Shown: positions 28,645 to 37,775 of the stretch, piece after piece
Layout: each line of letters opens with the position of its first letter
Position numbering within the stretch: the first letter of the stretch is position 1
Source: Thiomicrorhabdus lithotrophica
Lineage (GTDB): Bacteria > Pseudomonadota > Gammaproteobacteria > Thiomicrospirales > Thiomicrospiraceae
Reading direction: 5' to 3'
DNA: 64,000 nt
NCBI RefSeq assembly: GCF_029201445.1
Contig: NZ_CP102381.1
Coordinates: 1,736,001 to 1,800,000, forward strand
The notes under the pieces: model-generated
What the model saw: only the letters and a program-made list of their open reading frames with translations
The model's database searches: none
What the model was told of the DNA's origin: nothing
Translations under genes and position numbers: made by a program

Positions 28645-29475
28645 ATGAAAAAAACACTACTAATCGCCTTATCATTAGGTGTGACAGTAGGTGCCGCTTC
28701 AACATCGGCATTGGCTGTTGATCCAGAGATGGATCGCCAACAAATCGTTGATTTCTTCAAAGCAAAAAGTCCAAAAATTGCACCTGAAGAATACGTTAAC
28801 GGCGCATACATTTATGATGCGGACAAATTTGCTCAATGGGAAGCTGCAGAAGAATTCCCTCCTTATTTAGATGCCATCGATGCAGGTGAATCTGCGTGGA
28901 ATAAAGACAAAGCAACTTTCGAGAAATGTTTTGGTTCAGACGTATCAAAGATTCGTGTGAAGTATCCATTTTTTGACGATGCTGCAAACAAAGTGGTAAC
29001 ACTTGAAGGCGCAATCAACAAATGTCGTACAGATGCTGGTCTAAAACCTTATAAGCTTAAGAAGGGAACTATGGCACAAGTTAGTGCTTTCCTTGCTTAT
29101 AATGCACGTGGACAAAAAATCGATGTCAAAATTGAAAGCGAAGGCGCTCGTAAAGCATACGAGGCTGGACGTGAAATTTATATTCAACCTCGTGGTCAGT
29201 TAGGATTGTCATGTGCGAAATGTCACACATACAACGCTGGACGTAAAGCGCGTTCAAACATCCTTTCTCCTAACCTAGGTCATACAACTCACTTCCCGGT
29301 TTTCCGTGCTAAGTGGCAGGCTCTAGGAACATTACACCGTCGTTATGAAGGTTGTAATAAAAACATGCGAGCAAACCCATTTAAAGTTCAAGGTACTGAA
29401 TACAGTAACCTAGAGTTCTTCCAAGCTTATACTTCAAATGGCTTAGAAATTAATGGTCCTGGTTACCGCGAATAA
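28645..29475 (+). CDS. soxA: sulfur-oxidation cytochrome SoxA, monohaem type
   Basis: SoxA is the catalytic subunit of SoxAX. The 276 residues begin with a signal peptide to about ALA-VD. Only one haem-binding site is present, CAKCH at residues 190-194. The first site of diheme SoxA is replaced by single cysteines at 95 and 127, which probably form a disulfide as in other monohaem SoxA proteins. The conserved active-site Cys, in RYEGCNKNMRAN, is at 237. A terminator follows, so the operon ends here without soxB or soxCD. Confidence 0.95.
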   Translation: MKKTLLIALSLGVTVGAASTSALAVDPEMDRQQIVDFFKAKSPKIAPEEYVNGAYIYDADKFAQWEAAEEFPPYLDAIDAGESAWNKDKATFEKCFGSDVSKIRVKYPFFDDAANKVVTLEGAINKCRTDAGLKPYKLKKGTMAQVSAFLAYNARGQKIDVKIESEGARKAYEAGREIYIQPRGQLGLSCAKCHTYNAGRKARSNILSPNLGHTTHFPVFRAKWQALGTLHRRYEGCNKNMRANPFKVQGTEYSNLEFFQAYTSNGLEINGPGYRE

Positions 29476-29497
29476 TTAATTTATTCTTTGGTAATCT

Positions 29498-29524
29498 AAA
29501 AACCCAGCATCGCTGGGTTTTTTT
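29498..29524 (+). terminator. terminator of the sox operon
   Basis: A 9-bp stem (AAACCCAGC) with a three-base loop and seven T residues, about 25 nt after the soxA stop. Confidence 0.9.
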
Positions 29525-29670
29525 ATATCTTTTTTTCAGTCACGCTACCTCATACCCCAGCCTCTAACCAGACAAACATAACTTCAACCTCCTTACACAA
29601 CCAAATGCATTAATCGTCAATACCAACACTTAGTCATTTGGAGTTTGTATAGATACGTTTTTGTATAGAT

Positions 29671-29692
29671 AAAAAAACCGGCTAACGCCGGC
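29671..29692 (-). terminator. terminator of the terB-like gene
   Basis: On the minus strand GCCGGC-gtta-GCCGG is followed by a run of T residues. It stands about 30 nt past the stop codon at 29723. Confidence 0.8.
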
Positions 29693-29722
29693 TTCTATTA
29701 ACAGTGTAAATAGCCTATAAAC

Positions 29723-30124
29723 CTAACCACCATTTAGCATTTGCTCGCCTTCGTAGATCCAATCAAAACCTTGTCGTACCCAAGTCTCAATTCGAATAAT
29801 TAGCTCTGGATCATTCAAACCAAGCTTTTGAGCAATCAAAAATACCTTGTCCTGCTCTTCTTCACCAAAATGACCATCTTTATAGGAAACCTTAATCAAT
29901 TCTTGTAACGTAATAATACGAGCTTGTTTGGTGTCTAAAACCCCAATGGCATCATCAATATTAATAGACGTTTTTTCTAAACTGTATTCAATCCCATAAG
30001 CACTACTAAATTGTTTAAGGTACTGAATTTCTTCTTCAGACACATCATTGTCTGCAGCCGCTAGATTTACAGCTAAATCAAATACTACCTGACGCTGAGC
30101 TTGAGTAAGTTTATCTGCGAACAT
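29723..30124 (-). CDS. TerB-like protein
   Basis: A 133-residue all-helical protein of the TerB/DUF533-like superfamily. The acidic repeat pattern is seen twice: LAAADNDVSEEEIQYLKQF and SYKDGHFGEEEQDKVFLI. Such proteins are named from tellurite resistance, but their general biochemical role is unknown, and no other ter gene is present here. It follows ilvD by about 20 nt on the same strand and may share its transcript. Confidence 0.75.
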   Translation of the reverse strand: MFADKLTQAQRQVVFDLAVNLAAADNDVSEEEIQYLKQFSSAYGIEYSLEKTSINIDDAIGVLDTKQARIITLQELIKVSYKDGHFGEEEQDKVFLIAQKLGLNDPELIIRIETWVRQGFDWIYEGEQMLNGG

Positions 30125-30144
30125 GTTTATTTCTCCAACTGTTG

Positions 30145-32004
30145 TTATTTACGTTCAATTTGTTCAACATTACGAACCGCACCAAAAGCAGCACTGGTTG
30201 TCATAGCTGCATAAGCTCTTAAAGCTGCTGTTACGCGACGCTGTCTTGGTTTTTCTGGCTTCCAAGCATGAGAAGCACCTTTCGCTTCCATTTTCTCTCT
30301 ACGCATTTCTAGCTCATCATCTGAAACAAGCACATTAATTGTGCGATTTGGGATATCAATTTCTATTACGTCACCATCTTCGACCAAACCAATATTACCA
30401 CCTTCAGCTGCTTCTGGTGAACAGTGCCCAATTGATAAACCAGATGTTCCACCCGAGAATCTTCCATCGGTTAATAACGCACACTCTTTACCTAAACCTT
30501 TTGATTTAAGATAACTTGTTGGGTAAAGCATTTCCTGCATTCCAGGCCCACCTTTAGGTCCTTCATAGCGTATCAATACGACATCACCAGACTTTACTTG
30601 ATCACCTAATATTGCAGCAACAGCATCATCTTGGCTTTCATATATCTTAACTTTACCAGTAAATTTAAAGATAGATTCATCTACGCCTGCTGTTTTAACA
30701 ATGCATCCATCTAAAGCAATATTTCCCCTCAGCACGGCTAAACCACCATCTTGAGTATATGCATTCTCGACTGAACGAATACAGCCATTCTCATCATCAA
30801 CATCAACGGTTTTCCAACGTTTAGCCTGACTAAATGCCTCTGTCGTTCTAACGTTACCAGGAGCAGCTCTAAAGAATGTTTCTATCGCTTCATCTTCATT
30901 TCGACTAATATCCCATAAATCAATTGCTGCACCCATCGTTGATGCATGAACGGTATGAACATCTGAATTTATTAGCCCGCCTCTTTGAAGCTCACCTAAA
31001 ATTCTAAAAATACCACCTGCACGATGCACATCTTCCATATGATATTTTTTAGAGTTTGGCGCTACTTTCACTAAACAAGGGACATTACGTGAGATTTCGT
31101 CCATATCCTGCATTGTAAATTCAACTTTTGCTTCATGCGCTATAGCGAGCAAATGAAGAACGGTATTCGTTGAGCCTCCCATAGCCACATCTAATGCCAT
31201 TGCATTTTGAAATGCTTCATAAGTTGCTATTGAACGCGGTAGAACACGATCATCATCCTTTTCATAATATTGCTTAGTAATTTCGACTATACGACGCCCT
31301 GCCTCAATGAATAAGTTCTTACGATCGGCATGTGTTGCGAGTGTTGTACCATTACCTGGTAATGCAATCCCTAGAGCTTCTGCCAAACAGTTCATAGAGT
31401 TTGCTGTAAACATTCCAGAACAAGAACCACACGTTGGGCAAGCTGAAACTTCTACGGCCTCAACATCACTATCTGAACAAGAGTCATCAGCCGCCATAAC
31501 CATCGCGTCAACTAAATCTAATTTAATCCCTTCACCACCTAGAACCGTTTTACCGGATTCCATTGGTCCGCCCGTTACAAAAATAGTTGGAATATTTAGA
31601 CGCATTGCTGCCATCATCATCCCTGGAGTGATTTTGTCGCAGTTTGAAATACAGACTAAAGCATCAGCACAATGCGCATTACACATATACTCAACAGAAT
31701 CCGCGATTAAGTCACGTGAAGGAAGTGAATAAAGCATGCCGTCATGCCCCATTGCTATCCCATCATCAACAGCAATCGTATTAAATTCTTTTGCGACACC
31801 ACCGGCCTCTTCAATAACCCTTGCAACAAGTTGCCCCATATCTTTTAGATGAACATGCCCTGGCACAAATTGAGTAAAAGAGTTTGCTACCGCAATAATC
31901 GGTTTACCAAAATCTTCTGTGCCCATTCCTGTTGCTCGCCATAAAGCACGCGCACCAGCCATATTACGACCATGAGTACTGGTTTTTGAACGATATTCTG
32001 GCAT
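30145..32004 (-). CDS. ilvD: dihydroxy-acid dehydratase
   Basis: IlvD is the Fe-S dehydratase of the third step of isoleucine and valine synthesis. The 619 residues carry the cluster cysteines in [12 protein letters not shown] and [16 protein letters not shown]. The C-terminal domain has [15 protein letters not shown]. It is divergent from argA with a 99-base gap holding both promoters. The other ilv genes are not adjacent; the ilvI fragment is 29 kb away. Confidence 0.97.
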   Translation of the reverse strand: MPEYRSKTSTHGRNMAGARALWRATGMGTEDFGKPIIAVANSFTQFVPGHVHLKDMGQLVARVIEEAGGVAKEFNTIAVDDGIAMGHDGMLYSLPSRDLIADSVEYMCNAHCADALVCISNCDKITPGMMMAAMRLNIPTIFVTGGPMESGKTVLGGEGIKLDLVDAMVMAADDSCSDSDVEAVEVSACPTCGSCSGMFTANSMNCLAEALGIALPGNGTTLATHADRKNLFIEAGRRIVEITKQYYEKDDDRVLPRSIATYEAFQNAMALDVAMGGSTNTVLHLLAIAHEAKVEFTMQDMDEISRNVPCLVKVAPNSKKYHMEDVHRAGGIFRILGELQRGGLINSDVHTVHASTMGAAIDLWDISRNEDEAIETFFRAAPGNVRTTEAFSQAKRWKTVDVDDENGCIRSVENAYTQDGGLAVLRGNIALDGCIVKTAGVDESIFKFTGKVKIYESQDDAVAAILGDQVKSGDVVLIRYEGPKGGPGMQEMLYPTSYLKSKGLGKECALLTDGRFSGGTSGLSIGHCSPEAAEGGNIGLVEDGDVIEIDIPNRTINVLVSDDELEMRREKMEAKGASHAWKPEKPRQRRVTAALRAYAAMTTSAAFGAVRNVEQIERK

Positions 32005-32103
32005 TTGAAACTCCTTTTAGAAAGGGGAAGTCAATTTCAACTTTAGACTTTACCCTTGAGACTGTTATACTTACAAAATTATTAACAGTATTTTCGCACA
32101 TTC

Positions 32104-33390
32104 ATGCAGCAATCTGAATTAGATTTTATTAATACATTAAGACAATCATCTCGATATATAGAGCAACACCGTGGAAAAACCTGTGTTATCTATTTGCCGG
32201 GAGACTTTATATCGTCTAAAGACTCTATCTCCCAGCTATCTCAAGATATTGGATTACTCTATAATTTAGGTTTAAAAATTGTATTGGTAATGGGTGCTTC
32301 GCCGCAACTAGACCTAGCTTTTACTGAAGCAGGAATTGATTGGAAATTACATCATCAATTTAGGATTACCCCTACAGAGCTTATACCCGTCTTCCAAAAA
32401 ACCATTGGTTTACTTCGTAGTCAATTAGAAGCTAATTTTAGCCAAGCCAATTGTTTGCAACCAAACCCGCCAACTTTAGTTTCGGGTAATTGGGTTATTG
32501 CTCAACCCAAGGGCGTGATTGACGGGATAGACTTCCAACACACTGGAAAGCTTAGAAAAATTCGGCATCAAGCGATTTCAGACTGTTTAGATTCTGGACA
32601 AGTTGCTCTATTAACCCCTATCGCCTACTCTCTAACAGGAGAGGTATTTAACCTAAACACCTTGGAACAAGCGTGTGAAATGGCCAGTGCGATTTCTGCT
32701 GACAAACTCATGGTTTATGGTTCACAATTACAACTAAAAGAACTTCCTAAGCAGCTCAGCGTTCCGCAGCTTAACAAGATTATGCTAAAACCCGCTAATG
32801 ATGAACAATCCCGTCTTTTAAAACAAGTTTCTTACAGCTGCCAAAATGTGAAACGTATTCATCTAATGGATCAAACGAATCCTAGCGCCCTTTTACTTGA
32901 GCTTTTTTCAAGAGATGGTTCAGGCACATTAATTTTCAGCGATAGATACCACCAACTTCGCCCTGCCAGTATTGAAGATGTTGGCGGTATTTTGGGTTTA
33001 ATCGAACCCTTAGAGCAAGAAGGCGTTTTAGTTAAACGCTCACGTGAAAGACTTGAACTAGAAATAGACAACTTTGTTGTGATTGAACGCGATCAACTCA
33101 TTATTGGTTGCGCCGCACTCTATTCAAACGATGAAAATATGGCAGAACTAGCTTGTTTAGCCATTCATCCAAATTACCAAGGCCAAGAGCTGGGTAGTGA
33201 GTTACTTAAAGCGATAGAAGTTAACGCTGTAAAAATGAAAGCAAACAGGCTTTTCTTACTCACTACTCATACACATCATTGGTTTATTGAACACGGTTTT
33301 AACTTGGCTGACATTTCCGTATTACCTAATAAAAAACAATCTCTTTATAATTATCAACGACAATCCAAAGTGCTTGTCAAAACGCTGTAA
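32104..33390 (+). CDS. argA: N-acetylglutamate synthase
   Basis: ArgA begins arginine synthesis by acetylating glutamate. The 428-residue protein combines an amino-acid-kinase-like N-terminal domain, which binds arginine in the family, and a C-terminal GNAT domain with the acetyl-CoA loop HPNYQGQELGSELLK. The classical ArgA layout is complete. An ArgJ gene lies 11 kb away, so two acetylglutamate sources may coexist. It precedes rnt by 20 nt. Confidence 0.94.
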   Translation: MQQSELDFINTLRQSSRYIEQHRGKTCVIYLPGDFISSKDSISQLSQDIGLLYNLGLKIVLVMGASPQLDLAFTEAGIDWKLHHQFRITPTELIPVFQKTIGLLRSQLEANFSQANCLQPNPPTLVSGNWVIAQPKGVIDGIDFQHTGKLRKIRHQAISDCLDSGQVALLTPIAYSLTGEVFNLNTLEQACEMASAISADKLMVYGSQLQLKELPKQLSVPQLNKIMLKPANDEQSRLLKQVSYSCQNVKRIHLMDQTNPSALLLELFSRDGSGTLIFSDRYHQLRPASIEDVGGILGLIEPLEQEGVLVKRSRERLELEIDNFVVIERDQLIIGCAALYSNDENMAELACLAIHPNYQGQELGSELLKAIEVNAVKMKANRLFLLTTHTHHWFIEHGFNLADISVLPNKKQSLYNYQRQSKVLVKTL

Positions 33391-33410
33391 ATTTCAGCTA
33401 AAGTGAATTC

Positions 33411-34034
33411 ATGAGTAAAATAACTCAAATCAAAGACCGTTTTCGAGGTTTTTTACCTGTTGTAGTGGATGTAGAAACCGCTGGCTTTAATGCAAATACA
33501 GATGCACTTCTTGAAATGGCTGTTGTTACTCTCAAGATGGATGAAAACGGGATTCTATCTAGGGATCAAACCATTGATAGAAATATACTGCCATTTGAAG
33601 GCGCCAACTTAGAAGAAAGTGCTTTAAAGTTTATTGGCATGGAAGACCCTTACCACCCTTTTCGTAATGCTGTACATGAGAAAAGAGCTTTAAATGAGCT
33701 ATTCGCACCCATCCAGCAACAAATAAAAGCAACAGGCTGTTCTCGAGCGATTCTAGTGGGTCATAACGCTTTTTTTGATTTAAATTTTGTTCAACAAGCG
33801 GCTGAACGCTGCAAAATTAAATCACCGTTTCACGAGTTTAGTACTTTTGATACGGTATCTTTATCTGGCTTAGCTTATGGACAAACTGTTTTAGCAAAAG
33901 CAGCCGTCTGTGCGGGTATGGAATGGGACAACAATCAAGCTCACTCTGCTGTTTACGATACAGAAAAAACAGCTGACCTATTCTGTAAAATTGTTAATCA
34001 GTGGCCTATTGAAGTAAGCTCTACAGCTGATTAA
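33411..34034 (+). CDS. rnt: ribonuclease T
   Basis: RNase T is a DEDDh 3'-exonuclease that trims tRNA and other stable RNA ends. The 207 residues have the three exonuclease motifs: [30 protein letters not shown] and [14 protein letters not shown]. Length and motif spacing fit the family. The gene is convergent with grxD across a 263-base gap. Confidence 0.95.
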   Translation: MSKITQIKDRFRGFLPVVVDVETAGFNANTDALLEMAVVTLKMDENGILSRDQTIDRNILPFEGANLEESALKFIGMEDPYHPFRNAVHEKRALNELFAPIQQQIKATGCSRAILVGHNAFFDLNFVQQAAERCKIKSPFHEFSTFDTVSLSGLAYGQTVLAKAAVCAGMEWDNNQAHSAVYDTEKTADLFCKIVNQWPIEVSSTAD

Positions 34035-34050
34035 ACTAAAAATTCAACTT

Positions 34051-34062
34051 ACCAGGCCTGGT
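34051..34062. repeat. ACCAGGCCTGGT palindrome, exact copy 5, intergenic
   Basis: The exact 12-mer stands 17 nt past the rnt stop, within a 14-bp perfect palindrome (T...A added). There is no T run, so it is not an ordinary terminator. Confidence 0.9.
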
Positions 34063-34235
34063 AGGCTCTTTATAAAGCAGGTTTTGAACAACGAATTTAA
34101 GTTGTGTTCAAATATCTGTTTTTACATTCTGGAATTGCCAGTTCATTTTTTCGATAATTTATTGGCTCAAACTTTTGGTGTAAATCAACACAGATAACCT
34201 TATAGTTTCTTCTCTATATTCATTTTTTAGGCATT

Positions 34236-34262
34236 AAAAAAGGCACTCTAAGGTGCCTTTTA
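34236..34262. terminator. terminator of grxD, possibly also rnt
   Basis: AAAAGGCAC and its complement form a 9-bp stem with a six-base loop. On the minus strand it is followed by a T run, 36 nt past the grxD stop. Confidence 0.85.
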
Positions 34263-34297
34263 TGAAGTTGAATCAAACACAATTCAACTCAAACGCA

Positions 34298-34651
34298 TTA
34301 CTTTACTTCGTGTTTAGCATTCGCTTCTGCCATCATCTTTTTCAACTCGCCAGACTCAGCTAATTCAAGCGTAATATCGCATCCACCTTGAAGCTCACCA
34401 TCAATATATAACTGTGGGAACGTAGGCCAATCTTGATATTTTGGTAAATGTTCAAAAATAGTTGCATCCGCTAAAATATTTACAAAGGCAAACTTCTCTT
34501 CTGTTTCTGCTAGGGCTTGAGCAGCACGACTAGAAAAACCACAAGATGGCATTTGAGGTGTCCCCTTCATGTATAGAACAACTGGGTTATTCGATACCTG
34601 GCTATGAATACGCTCTAACGTTTCTTTTACAATTGGATCTTGGTTTTCCAT
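34298..34651 (-). CDS. grxD: monothiol glutaredoxin
   Basis: Grx4-type monothiol glutaredoxin that binds and transfers 2Fe-2S clusters. The 117-residue protein has the CGFS active site at residues 37-40 in YMKGTPQMPSCGFS, and the glutathione-binding WPTFPQLYIDGELQGGCDI. It probably works with the SUF and IscA/IscR proteins also encoded in this window. Confidence 0.96.
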   Translation of the reverse strand: MENQDPIVKETLERIHSQVSNNPVVLYMKGTPQMPSCGFSSRAAQALAETEEKFAFVNILADATIFEHLPKYQDWPTFPQLYIDGELQGGCDITLELAESGELKKMMAEANAKHEVK

Positions 34652-34733
34652 TTATTTTTTCCCTTGGTCAATTTTTAATCTTGACCATTTTACTAGGTTA
34701 TACAAAAAAAATATAGACAATATTATTGGTTTA

Positions 34734-36557
34734 TTAAATAGTTTTATCCACATGCTTTTGTAACCAAAACTCTAATAGAGCAGCATGCCAAAGCTTACTA
34801 CCCTGTATTGCGGTGAATGCCTCAGGCGCATCTGGATTAGCTAACAAGTCAGACAACTTATCTTGGTTGAATATGCCTCTCGCTTTTGCTTGAGGTGACG
34901 TTAAGAGCTTTTTCATGTACTCAAAGAAATCACCGCGCACATATTTTAAAGCCGGCATTGGAAAAGCAACTTTAGGACGATCAATAATTTCATCAGGCAC
35001 GATGCCTCGGGCAATTTCTTTTAAAATGTGTTTTCCATCATTTTTTAATTTTAAATCATCAGGTGCGGCCATAGCCACTTCGACTAGCTTATGATCTAAA
35101 AATGGAACCCTTGCCTCTAAGCCCCAAGCCATTGTCATATTATCGACTCGCTTAACTGGATCATCAACTATTAAAGTCGTAACATCAAAGCGTAAAACTT
35201 GATCTAAAAACGTGTCTGCACCAACATCCGTTAAACAGTCGCCAACGTAGTCTGAAGTAACATCATGAATATGGTATTCAGGACTAATAATCGACAGCCA
35301 TTCTTGGTGTGAGCGATCGAAATAATAAGGTGCAAATGCTGAAACAGCTTCTTTTGAACTCGTTAAATCTATATTCTTTCCCGCCTCAGCCATCTTCGCG
35401 TACCAAAAATAACCACCAAAAACTTCATCCGCACCTTGACCAGACATGACCACTTTTACATCTTGAGCAACCTGTTCCGACAATAAATAAAAGGCGACAG
35501 CATCCTGACCGACCATTGGCTCAGACATCGCTTCTACCGCTTCATGTAGCCTCGGAAGTACATCATCATTAGAGATAAGGTATTGTTTATGATCGGTTTG
35601 ATAACGCTCAACCACTAAATCCGAAAACTCAAATTCATTCCCTTTTTCTTCGGGAGCATCTTCAAAACCGATTGAAAAGGTTTTAATATTTTCTACGCCA
35701 GCTTCGGCCAACATAGCAACAACTAAGCTAGAATCTAAACCACCAGAGAGCAATACACCAACAGGCACATCTGAAGCGGTTAAACGTTTGTGCACTGCTT
35801 CTTTTAAAGAAACATGTACAGCATCAACCCACTCTTTTTCATTAGTAGGTGCAGGCTGGCCATTTAATACTTTAGGGCGTTTAGCTTCTAAATGCCAAAA
35901 ACGCTTTTTATACATTTGGCCATCAGGGTTTACTATTAACCAGTGACCTGGTTCAAGCTTTTTAATCCCTTTTAGAATAGTATTAGGTGCTGGAATAACG
36001 GCATGCAATGTAAGTTGATGATGTAAACCTACTGGATCAATACTTGTATCAATTCCCTCTGTTTGAAGAAGTGCTTGTGTGTTTGATGCAAATCTAACCC
36101 CTCCTTCTATAGGTGCATAATAAAGTGGTTTTATTCCCATTCTGTCACGAGCCATTAACAACTGCTGTTGCTCATCATCCCAAATTGCAAATGCAAACAT
36201 GCCCTCAAAACGAGAAACACACTCCATTCCCCACTGACGATATGCTTTTAATATGACTTCAGTATCAGAATGTGATTGAAAGCTATGGCCTATTTCTTCC
36301 AGTTCTAGCTTTAAAGCTTCGTAGTTATAGATACAGCCATTAAATACTAAAGTGAATGAACCGTCTTGCATAGGCTGATGACCCGCTGAAGAAAGATCAA
36401 TAATGGCTAAACGGCGATGCCCTAAACCGATATGTTCATTTAACCAAATACCTTCATCATCTGGCCCACGCTGAACCATTTCTTGGAGCATCGAAGATAA
36501 GTTTTGCTTAGAAGCAAACTTATTATCCCAATAAATTTCACCACAAATCCCACACAT
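34734..36557 (-). CDS. asnB: asparagine synthase, glutamine-hydrolysing
   Basis: AsnB makes asparagine from aspartate with glutamine nitrogen. The 607 residues show the class II amidotransferase start MCGICGE with the nucleophile Cys2, and the PP-loop ATP site LLSGGLDSSLVVAMLAEAG. Related genes in exopolysaccharide or antibiotic clusters are longer or more divergent; no such cluster is visible here, so plain asparagine synthesis is likely. Confidence 0.92.
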   Translation of the reverse strand: MCGICGEIYWDNKFASKQNLSSMLQEMVQRGPDDEGIWLNEHIGLGHRRLAIIDLSSAGHQPMQDGSFTLVFNGCIYNYEALKLELEEIGHSFQSHSDTEVILKAYRQWGMECVSRFEGMFAFAIWDDEQQQLLMARDRMGIKPLYYAPIEGGVRFASNTQALLQTEGIDTSIDPVGLHHQLTLHAVIPAPNTILKGIKKLEPGHWLIVNPDGQMYKKRFWHLEAKRPKVLNGQPAPTNEKEWVDAVHVSLKEAVHKRLTASDVPVGVLLSGGLDSSLVVAMLAEAGVENIKTFSIGFEDAPEEKGNEFEFSDLVVERYQTDHKQYLISNDDVLPRLHEAVEAMSEPMVGQDAVAFYLLSEQVAQDVKVVMSGQGADEVFGGYFWYAKMAEAGKNIDLTSSKEAVSAFAPYYFDRSHQEWLSIISPEYHIHDVTSDYVGDCLTDVGADTFLDQVLRFDVTTLIVDDPVKRVDNMTMAWGLEARVPFLDHKLVEVAMAAPDDLKLKNDGKHILKEIARGIVPDEIIDRPKVAFPMPALKYVRGDFFEYMKKLLTSPQAKARGIFNQDKLSDLLANPDAPEAFTAIQGSKLWHAALLEFWLQKHVDKTI

Positions 36558-36872
36558 AATCTTTATCTCAAATTTTTACTTAATAGTTATGCAACATTTT
36601 AACGCTTTTCAGCTCTACTTAATCTATTTTAAGAATGCAACGCAAATAAATTACCGAACAACCACGTTTCAAAACTATCAGGGGATATTTATATAATTTT
36701 TTTATACCCTCCAAGTATTCTTTTTCATTTACCCAGTAAGCAATTTTTGCTACTCTTACTGCAAGATTTATTAAGTAATTAAGGTAAATCATTGCTCAGC
36801 CTTGTTTTGTCACAAGTTATAATCAGCTAAGCAATAAAACTTAATTACTTATTCAAAAAACTGGACTTGATT
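36558..36872. other. intergenic region with an inverted repeat
   Basis: This AT-rich stretch of 315 bases lies between asnB and the divergent hydrolase gene. It holds TATAAT at 36818-36823 and a 12-bp perfect inverted repeat (36772-36783 and 36840-36851, TAAGTAATTAAG and its complement). I see no RNA gene or reading frame. Confidence 0.6.
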
Positions 36873-37766
36873 ATGAAACCTGTGACAATTCAAAAATTTA
36901 AATTGCTAACAATTAGCATAATCAGCGTATTACTTAGTTTTTCTTCACTCTCATATGCGCAAACCATTAGTCATCACATCAAGTCAGTAAATATTGAAGC
37001 TGAAGCAGATTATTTAAGCGCAGATATAGATAAACCTGCCGTAATCATTATTCATGGATTTTTAACCACGAATAAATTTCACACCATTGGTTCAATGGCG
37101 AAAGCTTTACAAGATGAAGGGTTTAGCACGTTAACTCCAACCTTAACACTAGATATTAATAAAAGAAAAAGTTCTATCAAATGCAACTCTGTTCATACTC
37201 ATACGTTGGAAAAAGACGTACTCGAAATTAAAGAATGGGTGGAGTGGTTAAAAAGTAAAGGTCATAAAAAAGTCATTGTAGTAGGACATTCAAGTGGTAG
37301 CCAGGAACTATTGGAATACTTGAACAAATACCCAAGCCCCACGATCAAGGGAGCGGTTTTTACTAGCTTGTTTTATTTAAGCGGTAAAGAATTAGGGACT
37401 TTGGAAAATGAAATTGTCTTTGCTGAAGACTTATTGGCTAAAAAAGAAAACAGACCAAGTAAATACAGCTTTCTTTTCTGTAAAAACAACTACTTCGCCA
37501 CTCCTGAAAGCTATCTATCTTATATGAAATTAGATAGAAACTATGTGTTAAGCCTGCTTGAAAATTTAAAAGTGCCTAGCTACACCATTATGGGAAGTGC
37601 AGACAAACGTTACCTCTCTGTCGGAGAAAACTGGTTAAACGATCTAGAAAACACAGGTACAAATTTAATAACCGTTGAAGGTGCAAACCACTTTTTCTCA
37701 AGTGAACATGAATTTGACCTACAGGATCATCTAGTTGAGATTATTAAACAATTGTCAGATAACTAG
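36873..37766 (+). CDS. secreted alpha/beta hydrolase
   Basis: A 297-residue hydrolase with an N-terminal signal peptide (hydrophobic to about SLSYA). The triad is likely Ser in GHSSGSQ (near residue 140), Asp in GSADKR and His in GANHFF. I preferred the ATG at 36873 (GGA seven nt upstream) over the in-frame TTG at 36867. The substrate is unknown; some relatives resemble UPF0613/DUF1749-type proteins. It is 9 nt before the GGDEF/EAL gene and probably shares its transcript, which could mean a role in envelope or surface signalling. Confidence 0.75.
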   Translation: MKPVTIQKFKLLTISIISVLLSFSSLSYAQTISHHIKSVNIEAEADYLSADIDKPAVIIIHGFLTTNKFHTIGSMAKALQDEGFSTLTPTLTLDINKRKSSIKCNSVHTHTLEKDVLEIKEWVEWLKSKGHKKVIVVGHSSGSQELLEYLNKYPSPTIKGAVFTSLFYLSGKELGTLENEIVFAEDLLAKKENRPSKYSFLFCKNNYFATPESYLSYMKLDRNYVLSLLENLKVPSYTIMGSADKRYLSVGENWLNDLENTGTNLITVEGANHFFSSEHEFDLQDHLVEIIKQLSDN

Positions 37767-37775
37767 GATATTTCC

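Noticed and set aside
28645-29475. Missing first haem in SoxA as a sequencing error
   Set aside because: The frame is intact, the two replacement cysteines are separated by 31 residues, and monohaem SoxA proteins are an established type.
36867-36872. TTG start of the alpha/beta hydrolase
   Set aside because: The ATG two codons later has properly spaced GGA and gives a normal signal peptide.
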